Below the pieces are notes generated by a model. That model did no database searches. It had not been told where the DNA came from and saw nothing but the letters and a program-made list of their open reading frames with translations. The translations under genes were made by a program, and so were the position numbers. A stretch of DNA of 16,071 nucleotides, from the NCBI GenBank assembly GCA_012027055.1, contig VEPF01000326.1:1-16071 (forward strand), in the 5' to 3' direction. How positions within the stretch are numbered: position 1 is the first letter of the stretch; every line of letters begins with the position of its first letter. The stretch comes from Gemmatimonadota bacterium (lineage in GTDB: Bacteria > Gemmatimonadota > Gemmatimonadetes > Longimicrobiales > RSA9). Below are positions 1 through 6,038 of the stretch, piece after piece.

Positions 1-25
1 GCTCCCGTGCCCGCCCCGGACACAG

Positions 26-41
26 CCTCCCACGGGGGAGG
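26..41 (+). terminator. Possible weak terminator hairpin
   Basis: CCTCCC (26-31) and GGGAGG (36-41) form a perfect 6-bp stem with a 4-nt loop, followed by ATTTGA. The T-run is short, so this is only a candidate terminator for a plus-strand gene ending left of the window. Confidence 0.25.
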
Positions 42-61
42 ATTTGACACAACCGGCCGCC

Positions 62-76
62 CGCGCAGTCTGCGCG
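62..76. repeat. Short perfect inverted repeat
   Basis: CGCGCAG (62-68) and CTGCGCG (70-76) are exact reverse complements around one central base. It could be an operator half-site pair or a small hairpin. No T-run follows. Such palindromes also arise by chance in CG-rich sequence. Confidence 0.25.
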
Positions 77-311
77 CGGGCGGCCCGGAGTCTCCATCGG
101 CCAGCCGGGCCGCGATACCCGAGTGGCTCTACTAGTTGCCGGTATGAAATAACGGCGAGGCCGGGTGGCATCAATGCGGAGATAGCCGGAAGTGGTTGTA
201 GGAACTTGCCTGATGCTGCCCCGCACCAGGTCCACGGAACGGGACACACGGGCGCGGGGGGGAACCCGTCAAGAACATTCGCGGACGGGGCTGCCAGAAC
301 CGGGCGGGCGG

Positions 312-341
312 TTGGTGCAGCCCGGGCCATCGCTGTAGACT
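312..341 (+). promoter_or_regulatory. Candidate sigma70-like promoter for ferritin
   Basis: TTGGTG (312-317) and TAGACT (336-341) are separated by 18 bases and lie in one of the few less GC-rich spots upstream of the ferritin gene. Transcription would begin near 348 and leave a leader of about 105 bases. The boxes only partly match consensus, so this is a weak call. Confidence 0.25.
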
Positions 342-452
342 TACGGGCCGCGGGATGCCGCGGAGGCGCGCCTGACGGCGCCGGAACAGGCTGGCCGGGT
401 GGCGCGCGGGCGCTGCCGGCTGGACGGCCAGGAATCAACCGAGGGGTGGCGA

Positions 453-950
453 ATGAAGATCGAGCAGGCGATGCAGGCCGCGATCAACGAGCAGATCGCG
501 GCCGAACTGGAGTCGGCGTACATCTACCTCAGCATGAGCGCGCATTTCGAGGCCGAGAACTTCCCGGGCTTCGCGCGCTGGATGCGGCTGCAGTCGCAGG
601 AGGAGGTGGCGCACGCGATGCGGCTGTTCGACTACCTGAACGAGCGCGGCGGCCGGGTGCAGCTGAAGGCCATTGCGCAACCGCCGCTGGAGTTCGGGGC
701 ACCGGTATCGGTGTTCGAGCAGGCACTGGGGCACGAGCAGAAGATCAGCAGCCTCATCGACCGGCTGTACGAGACGGCCAAACAGCAGCACGACAACCCG
801 ACGCAGGTGATGCTGCAGTGGTTCATCAAGGAGCAGGTCGAGGAGGAGAACCACGTCGGGCAGGTGGTGGACCAGATGCGGCTGGCCGGCGACAACCGGG
901 CGGCGTTGCTCTTCCTGGATGGGAAGCTGGGCGCCCGCAGCGGGGACTGA
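453..950 (+). CDS. ftnA: Non-heme ferritin (FtnA type)
   Basis: A 165-residue iron-storage ferritin that would oxidise Fe(II) and store the ferric mineral in a 24-subunit cytoplasmic shell. The length and four-helix pattern match bacterial FtnA. Ferroxidase ligands are visible by comparison with E. coli FtnA: Glu18 in NEQIAAELES, Glu50/Glu51/His54 in QEEVAH, Glu95 in GHEQ, and Glu127, Gln128, Glu130 and Glu131 in KEQVEEE. No haem-ligating Met of bacterioferritin type is apparent. I chose the ATG at 453 because GAGGGG (441-446) sits six bases upstream. An in-frame ATG at 399 would add 18 residues unlike the family and lacks a comparable ribosome site. The gene is transcribed alone and converges on the minus-strand cluster. 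A role in buffering iron for the many Fe-S proteins next door is plausible but not shown. Confidence 0.95.
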   Translation: MKIEQAMQAAINEQIAAELESAYIYLSMSAHFEAENFPGFARWMRLQSQEEVAHAMRLFDYLNERGGRVQLKAIAQPPLEFGAPVSVFEQALGHEQKISSLIDRLYETAKQQHDNPTQVMLQWFIKEQVEEENHVGQVVDQMRLAGDNRAALLFLDGKLGARSGD

Positions 951-957
951 AGGCAGG

Positions 958-984
958 GGCCGCGCGCGCCGGGCGCGCGCGGCC
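958..984. terminator. GC-rich hairpin between convergent genes
   Basis: Bases 958-970 and 972-984 are perfect reverse complements, giving about 12 G-C pairs with a 3-nt loop. The repeat lies 7 bases after the ferritin stop and 11 bases beyond the stop of the opposing zinc-ribbon gene, so it could serve both strands. Neither side has a real T-run, so it is not a textbook intrinsic terminator. It may stabilise mRNA 3' ends or block read-through. Confidence 0.55.
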
Positions 985-995
985 GGCCTTCCCGC

Positions 996-1406
996 TCAGA
1001 CTTCGCGCGGTTCCGGCCGGGGCTGGGTTTCCTTGCCGAGCGCGATGAACTCCTCTTCATCGAGCTGGATGTGGAGCCAGCGGCTGCGGCTGCCGCAGGC
1101 CGGGCAGTAGACGAAGTCCTTGCTGAGCACCTTCAGCTCGACCACCTCGCCGCAGTCCGGGCAGGGCCCTGACACCGCCTGGAAGGCCTCGGAGCGGAGC
1201 CCGCTGCGGGCCAGCCGCACCCCCATCATGATGCTGGGCAGGCCGAACATCGGGCACATTGCGCCCGTGCAGGCCGAGCCGAAGTCCAGGCAGACCACCT
1301 CGGGCCCGCCGGACACCATCGGTTGCCCGCCGTGCACCGGCCCTTCGGTCACCACGATGCGCACTTCCTGATCGCAGGCGGAGCAGTAGGCATGCTGCAT
1401 GTCCAT
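996..1406 (-). CDS. Cysteine-rich zinc-ribbon-like protein, unknown function
   Basis: I do not recognise this 136-residue protein. It has nine cysteines in pairs typical of metal knuckles: CSAC at 8/11, single Cys39, Cys46 and Cys51 (CTGAMC), CPDCG at 82/85 and CPACG at 101/104. The last two pairs form a classic zinc-ribbon spacing. The first half could hold a second metal site. There is no signal peptide or membrane segment, and the tail is acidic then charged. The start at 1406 is preferred because GGGAGG (minus strand, 1411-1416) lies four bases upstream. An ATG at 1421 would place that site inside the gene. It follows the rnf cluster on the same strand after about 120 bases, so it may be co-transcribed or separate. 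A rubredoxin or Fe-S carrier is possible, but a structural zinc protein is the simpler reading. Confidence 0.75.
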   Translation of the reverse strand: MDMQHAYCSACDQEVRIVVTEGPVHGGQPMVSGGPEVVCLDFGSACTGAMCPMFGLPSIMMGVRLARSGLRSEAFQAVSGPCPDCGEVVELKVLSKDFVYCPACGSRSRWLHIQLDEEEFIALGKETQPRPEPREV

Positions 1407-1440
1407 AGGTCCTCCCGGCATGTCGACGGTTCCGGCGAGT

Positions 1441-1459
1441 CGGTCGGCAAGCCCGACCG
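1441..1459 (-). terminator. Hairpin between the rnf cluster and the zinc-ribbon gene
   Basis: CGGTCGG (1441-1447) and CCGACCG (1453-1459) are perfect complements with a 5-nt loop. On the minus strand it lies about 70 bases after the last rnf-cluster stop and about 35 bases before the zinc-ribbon start. It could end rnf transcription, attenuate, or sit in a leader. No T-run follows it. The rest of 1407-1528 shows no gene. Confidence 0.35.
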
Positions 1460-1528
1460 GCCGCAGCTACACTCTAACCTCGCGCTCCGGCGCCGCACAG
1501 TAGGCGGGCCGGGGGCCAGGCCGCTGCA

Positions 1529-1699
1529 TCACTCCGCGGGCCGCGTCTGCTCGTCCCGGCCGGGCAGGTCACAGCCCGCCGCGGTGGCGCAGGTCCCGCA
1601 ATTGCCGGAGCAGGACTGGCGCGGGCGCAGCAGGGCATACACCCCGGCGAGCCCGAACAGGACGGCGAAGCCGATCGCTCCGGTCAGCAGATCCTTCAT
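1529..1699 (-). CDS. Small four-cysteine membrane protein, NqrM / FeoB-associated-like
   Basis: A 56-residue protein with one N-terminal membrane helix (about residues 6-24), a basic stop-transfer LRPRQ, then a cytoplasmic tail with Cys30, Cys34, Cys37 and Cys43 in SCSGNCGTCATAAGCDLPG. Its ATG overlaps the rnfA stop as ATGA (1696-1699), so translation is likely coupled to rnfA. The layout resembles NqrM (DUF539), a four-cysteine membrane protein needed to mature the Na+-NQR complex, probably by iron delivery to the NqrD/NqrE metal site. It also resembles the FeoB-associated Cys-rich family. RnfA and RnfE are the homologues of NqrE and NqrD, so I infer a maturation factor that supplies iron to the RnfA/RnfE cluster. 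The match rests on layout and cysteine count, not on clear sequence identity. Confidence 0.75.
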   Translation of the reverse strand: MKDLLTGAIGFAVLFGLAGVYALLRPRQSCSGNCGTCATAAGCDLPGRDEQTRPAE

Positions 1700-2274
1700 G
1701 ATGCGCTGAACAGACCCGCAAAGCCCATGAAGGCGAGCGACAGTGTGCCCGCCAGCACCAGCACGAATCCGACCCCCTTCAGCACACTGGGCACGTCGGC
1801 CAGTTCGAGGTGCTCGCGAATGGAAGCCATCAGGACGAGGGCCAGCATCAGCCCCAGCCCGCCGCCCAGAGCGAAGGCGAGGCCTTCCGTGAAGTCGTAT
1901 CCCCGGCTGGTCTGGAACTGGGCCAGGCCGAGGATGGCGCAGTTCGTGGTGATTAGCGGCAGGTAGATGCCCAACTCGCGGAACAGGGTCGGGCTCAGCT
2001 TCTTGATGGCCATCTCCACGATCTGCACCAGCGAGGCGATCACCACGATGAACGAGATCAGCCGCAGGTACGGGGCCGAAACCAGCACGAACTTGTTCAG
2101 GAACGAGACCGCGATCGAGGTCAGCACCAGCACGAAGATGTTGGCGGCCCCCATGCGCAACCCGGTATCCACCTTGTTCGACACCCCCAGGAACGGGCAC
2201 AGCCCGAGGAACATGATGAGGGTGAAGTTGTTCACCAGCATCGACGAGACGAATACCCACAGGACGTCGCCCAT
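1696..2274 (-). CDS. rnfA: Rnf complex membrane subunit RnfA
   Basis: A 192-residue integral membrane subunit of the Rnf ferredoxin:NAD+ oxidoreductase, with about six helices. It contains the family signatures GLCPFLGVSNK (Cys26) and TTNCAILGLAQ (Cys112). In Rnf and NQR these cysteines, with the matching pair in RnfE, bind the iron centre buried in the membrane that carries electrons across. Length is as expected. The start is one base after the rnfE stop, with a GGTGG-like ribosome site inside the end of rnfE. The stop overlaps the start of the small four-cysteine gene by four bases. RnfA comes last of the structural rnf genes here, as in B-C-D-G-E-A clusters. Confidence 0.97.
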   Translation of the reverse strand: MGDVLWVFVSSMLVNNFTLIMFLGLCPFLGVSNKVDTGLRMGAANIFVLVLTSIAVSFLNKFVLVSAPYLRLISFIVVIASLVQIVEMAIKKLSPTLFRELGIYLPLITTNCAILGLAQFQTSRGYDFTEGLAFALGGGLGLMLALVLMASIREHLELADVPSVLKGVGFVLVLAGTLSLAFMGFAGLFSAS

Positions 2275-2275
2275 G

Positions 2276-2941
2276 TCACACCACCGCTTTCTGCGAGATC
2301 CGCGTCGTCACGTCGTGCGGCCGCGCCCGCAGCGGCTTCGGCGCCTTGCGCTTCGTCCAGGCAGCGATCGCCAGCAGCATGAATCCCAGGGTCAGGAAGC
2401 CGCCAGGTGGCAGCACCATGATCACCCAGGGCTCGTAGTTCGGGCCGAACACGCTGTGGCCGAGGAAGGTGCCGCTGCCCAGCACCTCGCGCACGGAGCA
2501 CATGAGCATGAGCGCGATGATGAAGCCGAAGCCCATGCCAACCGCATCCAGGAAGGAGCGCCAGACCGTGTTCTTGGCCGCGAACGCCTCCTGCCGCGCC
2601 AGGATGATGCAGTTCACCACGATGAGCGCGATGAATGCCCCCAGCTGCTTGTGGATCACGGGCACCGTGGCCTGCAGCACCATGTCCGCCACGGTCACGA
2701 ACGTGGCGATGATCACGATGTACGCGGTGATCCGCACTTCGTTCGGGATCAGCTTGCGCAGGCTCGACACCAGCACGCTGGAGCCGACCAGCACGAAGAA
2801 GGTGGCGATTCCCATGGCGATGCCGTTCGCCACCGAATTGGTGATGGCCAGCGTCGGGCACATGCCCAGGGTCTGGACCAGCACGGGGTTCTCCTTCCAG
2901 AGCCCCTTCAGCAGGTCCTCAGTGGCAGCGACCTGCTTCAT
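2276..2941 (-). CDS. rnfE: Rnf complex membrane subunit RnfE
   Basis: A 221-residue membrane subunit, paralogous to RnfA and inverted relative to it in the membrane. GMCPTLAITNS (Cys28) and VVNCIILARQE (Cys111) supply the two cysteines expected at the RnfA/RnfE iron centre. Further conserved stretches are KNPVLVQ-like ENPVLVQTLG near the N terminus and DAVGMGFGF in a central helix. The basic, probably cytoplasmic C-terminal tail (from about residue 196) is slightly longer than in many relatives. Its ATG overlaps the rnfG stop as ATGA, and AGGTGG lies just upstream. Confidence 0.97.
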   Translation of the reverse strand: MKQVAATEDLLKGLWKENPVLVQTLGMCPTLAITNSVANGIAMGIATFFVLVGSSVLVSSLRKLIPNEVRITAYIVIIATFVTVADMVLQATVPVIHKQLGAFIALIVVNCIILARQEAFAAKNTVWRSFLDAVGMGFGFIIALMLMCSVREVLGSGTFLGHSVFGPNYEPWVIMVLPPGGFLTLGFMLLAIAAWTKRKAPKPLRARPHDVTTRISQKAVV

Positions 2942-3603
2942 GCCCCACCTGCCTTCTCATACGCATCGATCAGCGGCTGCAGCCGCGCGAGCTGATGGTT
3001 GATGATCCCGATGGTGATCCGGGATGAGATGGTGGCGCCGGTGATCATGTCCACCTCGTCGGGCGCGCCCTTGCCCTGCCCGATCTTCACGCCCCGCAAC
3101 GGCGTGGCCACCCGCGTGAAGCCGTTCACGAAGCCGGTGTCCTTCGCGATCTTGTCGCCCAGCCCGGGCGTTTCCAACTGCTCGATGACCAGCCTCCCGA
3201 GCACCAGCCGGCTGCCGGCGTCGTAGCCGCAGATCAGCTAGATGTTGTCGGCGAAGCCCGGCTCCGTGCCGATGATCGCGTAACCCATCCGTTGGCCGGC
3301 GGAATCGAAGCTGGTGTACACCTTCTCGAGCGGCACCGTGTCCACGCCGGCCGGGACCTGCTCGACCAGCTTGCCGTCGTGCTCGAAGAGGGTCTGGTAA
3401 CGCGCACCGTTGGGCAGCACCTCGTGGATGGCCGCGGCGGTGGCCGCGGCCTGGTTGGCCAGGATGCGCGGCTGCGTGGCCTGGAACACCACCACGATCA
3501 GCAGGCCGGCCACCGCCCCGAACACGCTCAGCGTGGCGATCAGTTTGGCCGCCGAGACCTGCGGGCCCGCGGACGCGCTGGCGGCGTGCTCGTGCGTGCT
3601 CAT
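2938..3603 (-). pseudogene. rnfG: rnfG, interrupted by an in-frame amber codon
   Basis: RnfG is the single-pass subunit with covalently bound FMN on the outer face. The reading frame from ATG 3603 gives a membrane helix (about residues 19-41) and the start of the FMN-binding domain, then meets TAG at 3238-3240 (codon 122), right after PGFADNI. The same frame continues with LICGYDAGSR, the family signature ETPGLGDKI, and DMITGATISS with the predicted flavin-attachment Thr191, ending at TGA 2938. If codon 122 were sense the protein would be 221 residues, normal for RnfG. Relatives usually have a polar or charged residue here, and CAG, GAG or AAG is one base from TAG. Both halves have normal codon use, so the change looks recent, a sequencing error, or suppressed. 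No ribosome site precedes the second half; its only nearby start is GTG 3204. Four-base overlaps with rnfD and rnfE are intact. Confidence 0.9.
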
Positions 3604-4619
3604 GATGCCACCGCCTTCCGCTTGAGTCGGCTCGGAGCCTCTACCCCGAACACCCGCGGTTGAGTGGCGCGGTTGATGAACGGCACGAGCGAATTCATGA
3701 TCAGGATCGCGTACATCACTCCTTCCGGGAGCCCGCCCCAGACCCGGATCAGCACCACCAGCAGGCCAATGCCGATGCCGAAGATCCAGCAGCCTTTGTG
3801 GGTGATCGGCGAGGTTACCATGTCGGTCGCCATGTAGACCGCGCCCAGCATCAGGCCGCCGGAGAACAGCATGAAGAGGCCACCCGGATAGAGTGGGTTG
3901 ATGAGGTGCAGGGCGGCGGCGAACAGGCCGGCCGTGAGCATGATGCTCGCCGGGATACGCCAGTTCAGGTAATTGCGGTACGCCAGGTAGCCGCCGCAGA
4001 TCAGGATCAACAGCGCCGACGTCTCGCCCACCGACCCGCCCACGTTGCCCAAAATCAGCGATCCGATGCCGGTGCCGGTGTGCTCGAACTTCATCAGGCC
4101 CAGCGGGGTGGCGTGCGTGACTACGTCGGGCGCGCTCCCGCGCATGAGCGGAAGCGCGAAGTTGTCACCCTTGAGCGCGAAGAAACTGCCGCCCGCGACC
4201 GGCCAGGTGGTGATCGCCTGCGGGAACGCGGCCTGCAGAAAAGCCCTTCCGATCAGGGCCGGGTTGAACAGGTTCTGCCCCAGGCCGCCGAAGATGGCCT
4301 TGCCGAGGCCGATGGACACCACGCCGCCGATCGCCACCATCCACAGCGGCATGCCGGCGGGCAGCACCAGGCCCAGCAGGACGCCGGTGATGGTCGCGGA
4401 GCCGTTACCGAGCGTACCCGGCCCGCTGATCAGGCGCTCCGTGGCCACCGTGGACAGGGTCGCGGTCGCGACCACGAGCAGCGCGCTGATCCCGAAGAAG
4501 TAGCCAGCCGCGGCCACGATCGGGAGCAGCGAGAACACCACCGTCCACATGATCTTCGCCGTGCTGTCCGGCGAGTGCAGGTGGGGTGACGCGGTCAGGT
4601 CCAGGCGCGGCTCGCTCAT
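3600..4619 (-). CDS. rnfD: Rnf complex subunit RnfD
   Basis: A 339-residue membrane subunit homologous to NqrB, with about nine or ten helices. Conserved stretches include NGSATITGVLLGL near residue 72, GGLGQNLFNPALIGRAF at 111-127 and TDMVTSPITHKG near 265. The motif DVVTHATPL (165-173) matches the position of the S-G-A-T-type flavin site, so Thr171 is the likely FMN-phosphate attachment residue. The flavin transferase ApbE that this needs is not in the window. The start is ATG 4619, overlapping the rnfC stop (ATGA), with GGGGG about five bases upstream. A longer open frame extends back to 4883, but it runs inside rnfC and is a shadow. Confidence 0.96.
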   Translation of the reverse strand: MSEPRLDLTASPHLHSPDSTAKIMWTVVFSLLPIVAAAGYFFGISALLVVATATLSTVATERLISGPGTLGNGSATITGVLLGLVLPAGMPLWMVAIGGVVSIGLGKAIFGGLGQNLFNPALIGRAFLQAAFPQAITTWPVAGGSFFALKGDNFALPLMRGSAPDVVTHATPLGLMKFEHTGTGIGSLILGNVGGSVGETSALLILICGGYLAYRNYLNWRIPASIMLTAGLFAAALHLINPLYPGGLFMLFSGGLMLGAVYMATDMVTSPITHKGCWIFGIGIGLLVVLIRVWGGLPEGVMYAILIMNSLVPFINRATQPRVFGVEAPSRLKRKAVAS

Positions 4620-5980
4620 GCGGCCCCCACTTTCAGGACGGCCGCCGCCGCTTCGGCCGCCGCCTTCACCTTCTGCTTGCGCAAACCCGCCTTGCCGAGC
4701 GCGAACATCTGCGAGAGCGGGATGTTGGACGGGCAGACGTAGGAGCACGAGCCGCACAGCATGCAGTCCGCCAGGTGCAGCGCTTCCATCTCCTCGTACC
4801 GGCCCGCCTGGGCGAGCAGCCCGAGCTGGCTCGGGTTCAGGAACACCGGGCAGGAATCCAGGCAACGCCCGCAGCGGATGCACGGCAGCGTCGGCTCGGT
4901 GCGGGCGACGTCCGGAGTGAGCGCGACCACACCGGTGATACCCTTGATGATCGGCGTGTCCAGGTCGGACACGGCCCCGCCCATCATCGGGCCGCCGAAG
5001 ATGATCTCGCTCACGTCAGCGGTGAGCCCGCCGCACGCATCCAGCGCATCGCGCAGCCGGGTCCCGATCGGCATGAGCAGATTGGACGGCTTGCGGACGC
5101 CCGGTCCCGTGATGGTCACCACCCGCTCGACCAGCGGCAGCCCGGTCTCGAACACCTCGCCGATGGTGGCCACCGTGCCCACGTTCTGCACGATCACGCC
5201 CACGTTCAGCGGCAGCTTGCCCGACGGGACCTCGCGGCCGGTCAGCGCCTTGATCAGCATCTTCTCGGCGCCCTGCGGGTACTTCACGGTGAGCGGCTGG
5301 ACGGTGATGTCGGCATCGCTCGGGAGCGCGCCGCGGATGGCTTCGATGGCGTCCGGCTTGTTCCGCTCGATCCCGATCACGCAACGGGTCACGCCCAGGG
5401 CATGCATCATGATGCGCGCCCCGTAGATCACCCGTTCCGGCTGCTCCGCCATGAGCCGATGGTCCGTGGTCAGGTACGGCTCGCACTCCGCGCCGTTCAG
5501 CAGCAGCAGCTCGATCTTCGCGTCCTTCGGCGGCAGCAGCTTCACGTGCGCCGGGAAGGCGGCGCCGCCCAGACCCACGATGCCGGCCTGCTGCACCGCG
5601 TTGACCACCTGCTCCTTCGACAGCCCCTCCCAGTGCGGTACCATGCGGGGCCGGGGCAGCTGGGCGGAGAAGCGGTCCACCGTGATGCGCACCGCCTCCG
5701 CCATGCTCCCGTCCGGGTGCGGCCACCAGCCGAGCTCGGCGATCCGTCCGGAGGCGCTGGCATGGATGGGCACGGACATGAAGCCGTCCGCGGCGGCCAG
5801 CAGGTCGCCCCGCTCCACGTGATCGCCGCGGGACGCCAGCAGCCTGGCCGGCTTGCCCGCGTGCTGCCGCAGGGGCAGCACGACCTCTGACGGGAACGGC
5901 ATCCGCCGGATCTTCTGCGTCGCCGTGAGCTGCTTCAGCTCCGGCGGATGCACCCCGTGCCTGAAAGTTACTCTACTCAC
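4616..5980 (-). CDS. rnfC: Rnf complex NADH-binding subunit RnfC
   Basis: A 454-residue peripheral cytoplasmic subunit that exchanges electrons with NAD(H). The glycine-rich GLGGAAFPAHVK (136-147) and NGAECEPYL (162-170) belong to the FMN/NADH fold shared with NuoF. The C terminus carries two [4Fe-4S] motifs: CIRCGRCLDSCP (Cys367, 370, 373, 377) and CMLCGSCSYVCP (Cys406, 409, 412, 416). The N terminus has the usual FRHGVHPPE. The Ala/Lys-rich tail after 430 is short compared with the long repeats of gammaproteobacterial RnfC. The start is GTG 5980; GAGGA lies about 10 bases upstream. It begins 58 bases after nifJ, across a tandem heptamer repeat, making it the first gene of a tightly overlapping C-D-G-E-A block. 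Confidence 0.96.
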   Translation of the reverse strand: MSRVTFRHGVHPPELKQLTATQKIRRMPFPSEVVLPLRQHAGKPARLLASRGDHVERGDLLAAADGFMSVPIHASASGRIAELGWWPHPDGSMAEAVRITVDRFSAQLPRPRMVPHWEGLSKEQVVNAVQQAGIVGLGGAAFPAHVKLLPPKDAKIELLLLNGAECEPYLTTDHRLMAEQPERVIYGARIMMHALGVTRCVIGIERNKPDAIEAIRGALPSDADITVQPLTVKYPQGAEKMLIKALTGREVPSGKLPLNVGVIVQNVGTVATIGEVFETGLPLVERVVTITGPGVRKPSNLLMPIGTRLRDALDACGGLTADVSEIIFGGPMMGGAVSDLDTPIIKGITGVVALTPDVARTEPTLPCIRCGRCLDSCPVFLNPSQLGLLAQAGRYEEMEALHLADCMLCGSCSYVCPSNIPLSQMFALGKAGLRKQKVKAAAEAAAAVLKVGAA

Positions 5981-5995
5981 CCCTTATCCATCCTC

Positions 5996-6036
5996 GCCTT
6001 CGGCCCTCGGCCCTTGGCTCTTGGCTCTTGGGTCTG
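5996..6036. repeat. Tandem heptamer repeat between nifJ and rnfC
   Basis: On the plus strand the spacer reads as consecutive 7-mers: GGCCCTC, GGCCCTT, GGCTCTT, GGCTCTT, GGGTCTG (6002-6036), preceded by a partial GCCTTC (5996-6001). On the minus strand this gives units such as AAGAGCC and AAGGGCC. It fills most of the 58-base gap and lies just upstream of the rnfC ribosome site. No function is evident. It could be a slippage-prone spacer or an interspersed element. Confidence 0.7.
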
Positions 6037-6038
6037 CC

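Larger units (their letters stand above)
1..452. other. Non-coding region upstream of ferritin
   Basis: I see no credible gene here. Long open frames exist, but their translations are Gly/Ala/Arg-rich with no recognisable domain, as expected of GC-rich sequence. The region holds two short hairpins (26-41 and 62-76) and one weak promoter-like pair (312-341), listed separately. It probably contains the end of an upstream transcription unit and the control region of the ferritin gene. I found no clear iron-responsive operator by eye. Confidence 0.5.

Noticed and set aside
44..49. A perfect TTGACA, possible -35 box
   Set aside because: No AT-rich -10 element lies 16-18 bases downstream, and it is about 400 bases from the ferritin start.
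44..1048. A 334-codon plus-strand frame across the ferritin gene
   Set aside because: It overlaps ftnA in another frame and gives a Gly/Ala/Arg-rich product without a family match.
2938..3603. A frameshift in rnfG
   Set aside because: The two halves are in the same frame (399 bases apart between their starts, divisible by three), so the break is a single nonsense codon.
5996..6036. A CRISPR-like array at the heptamer repeat
   Set aside because: Units are 7 bases, contiguous and without spacers.
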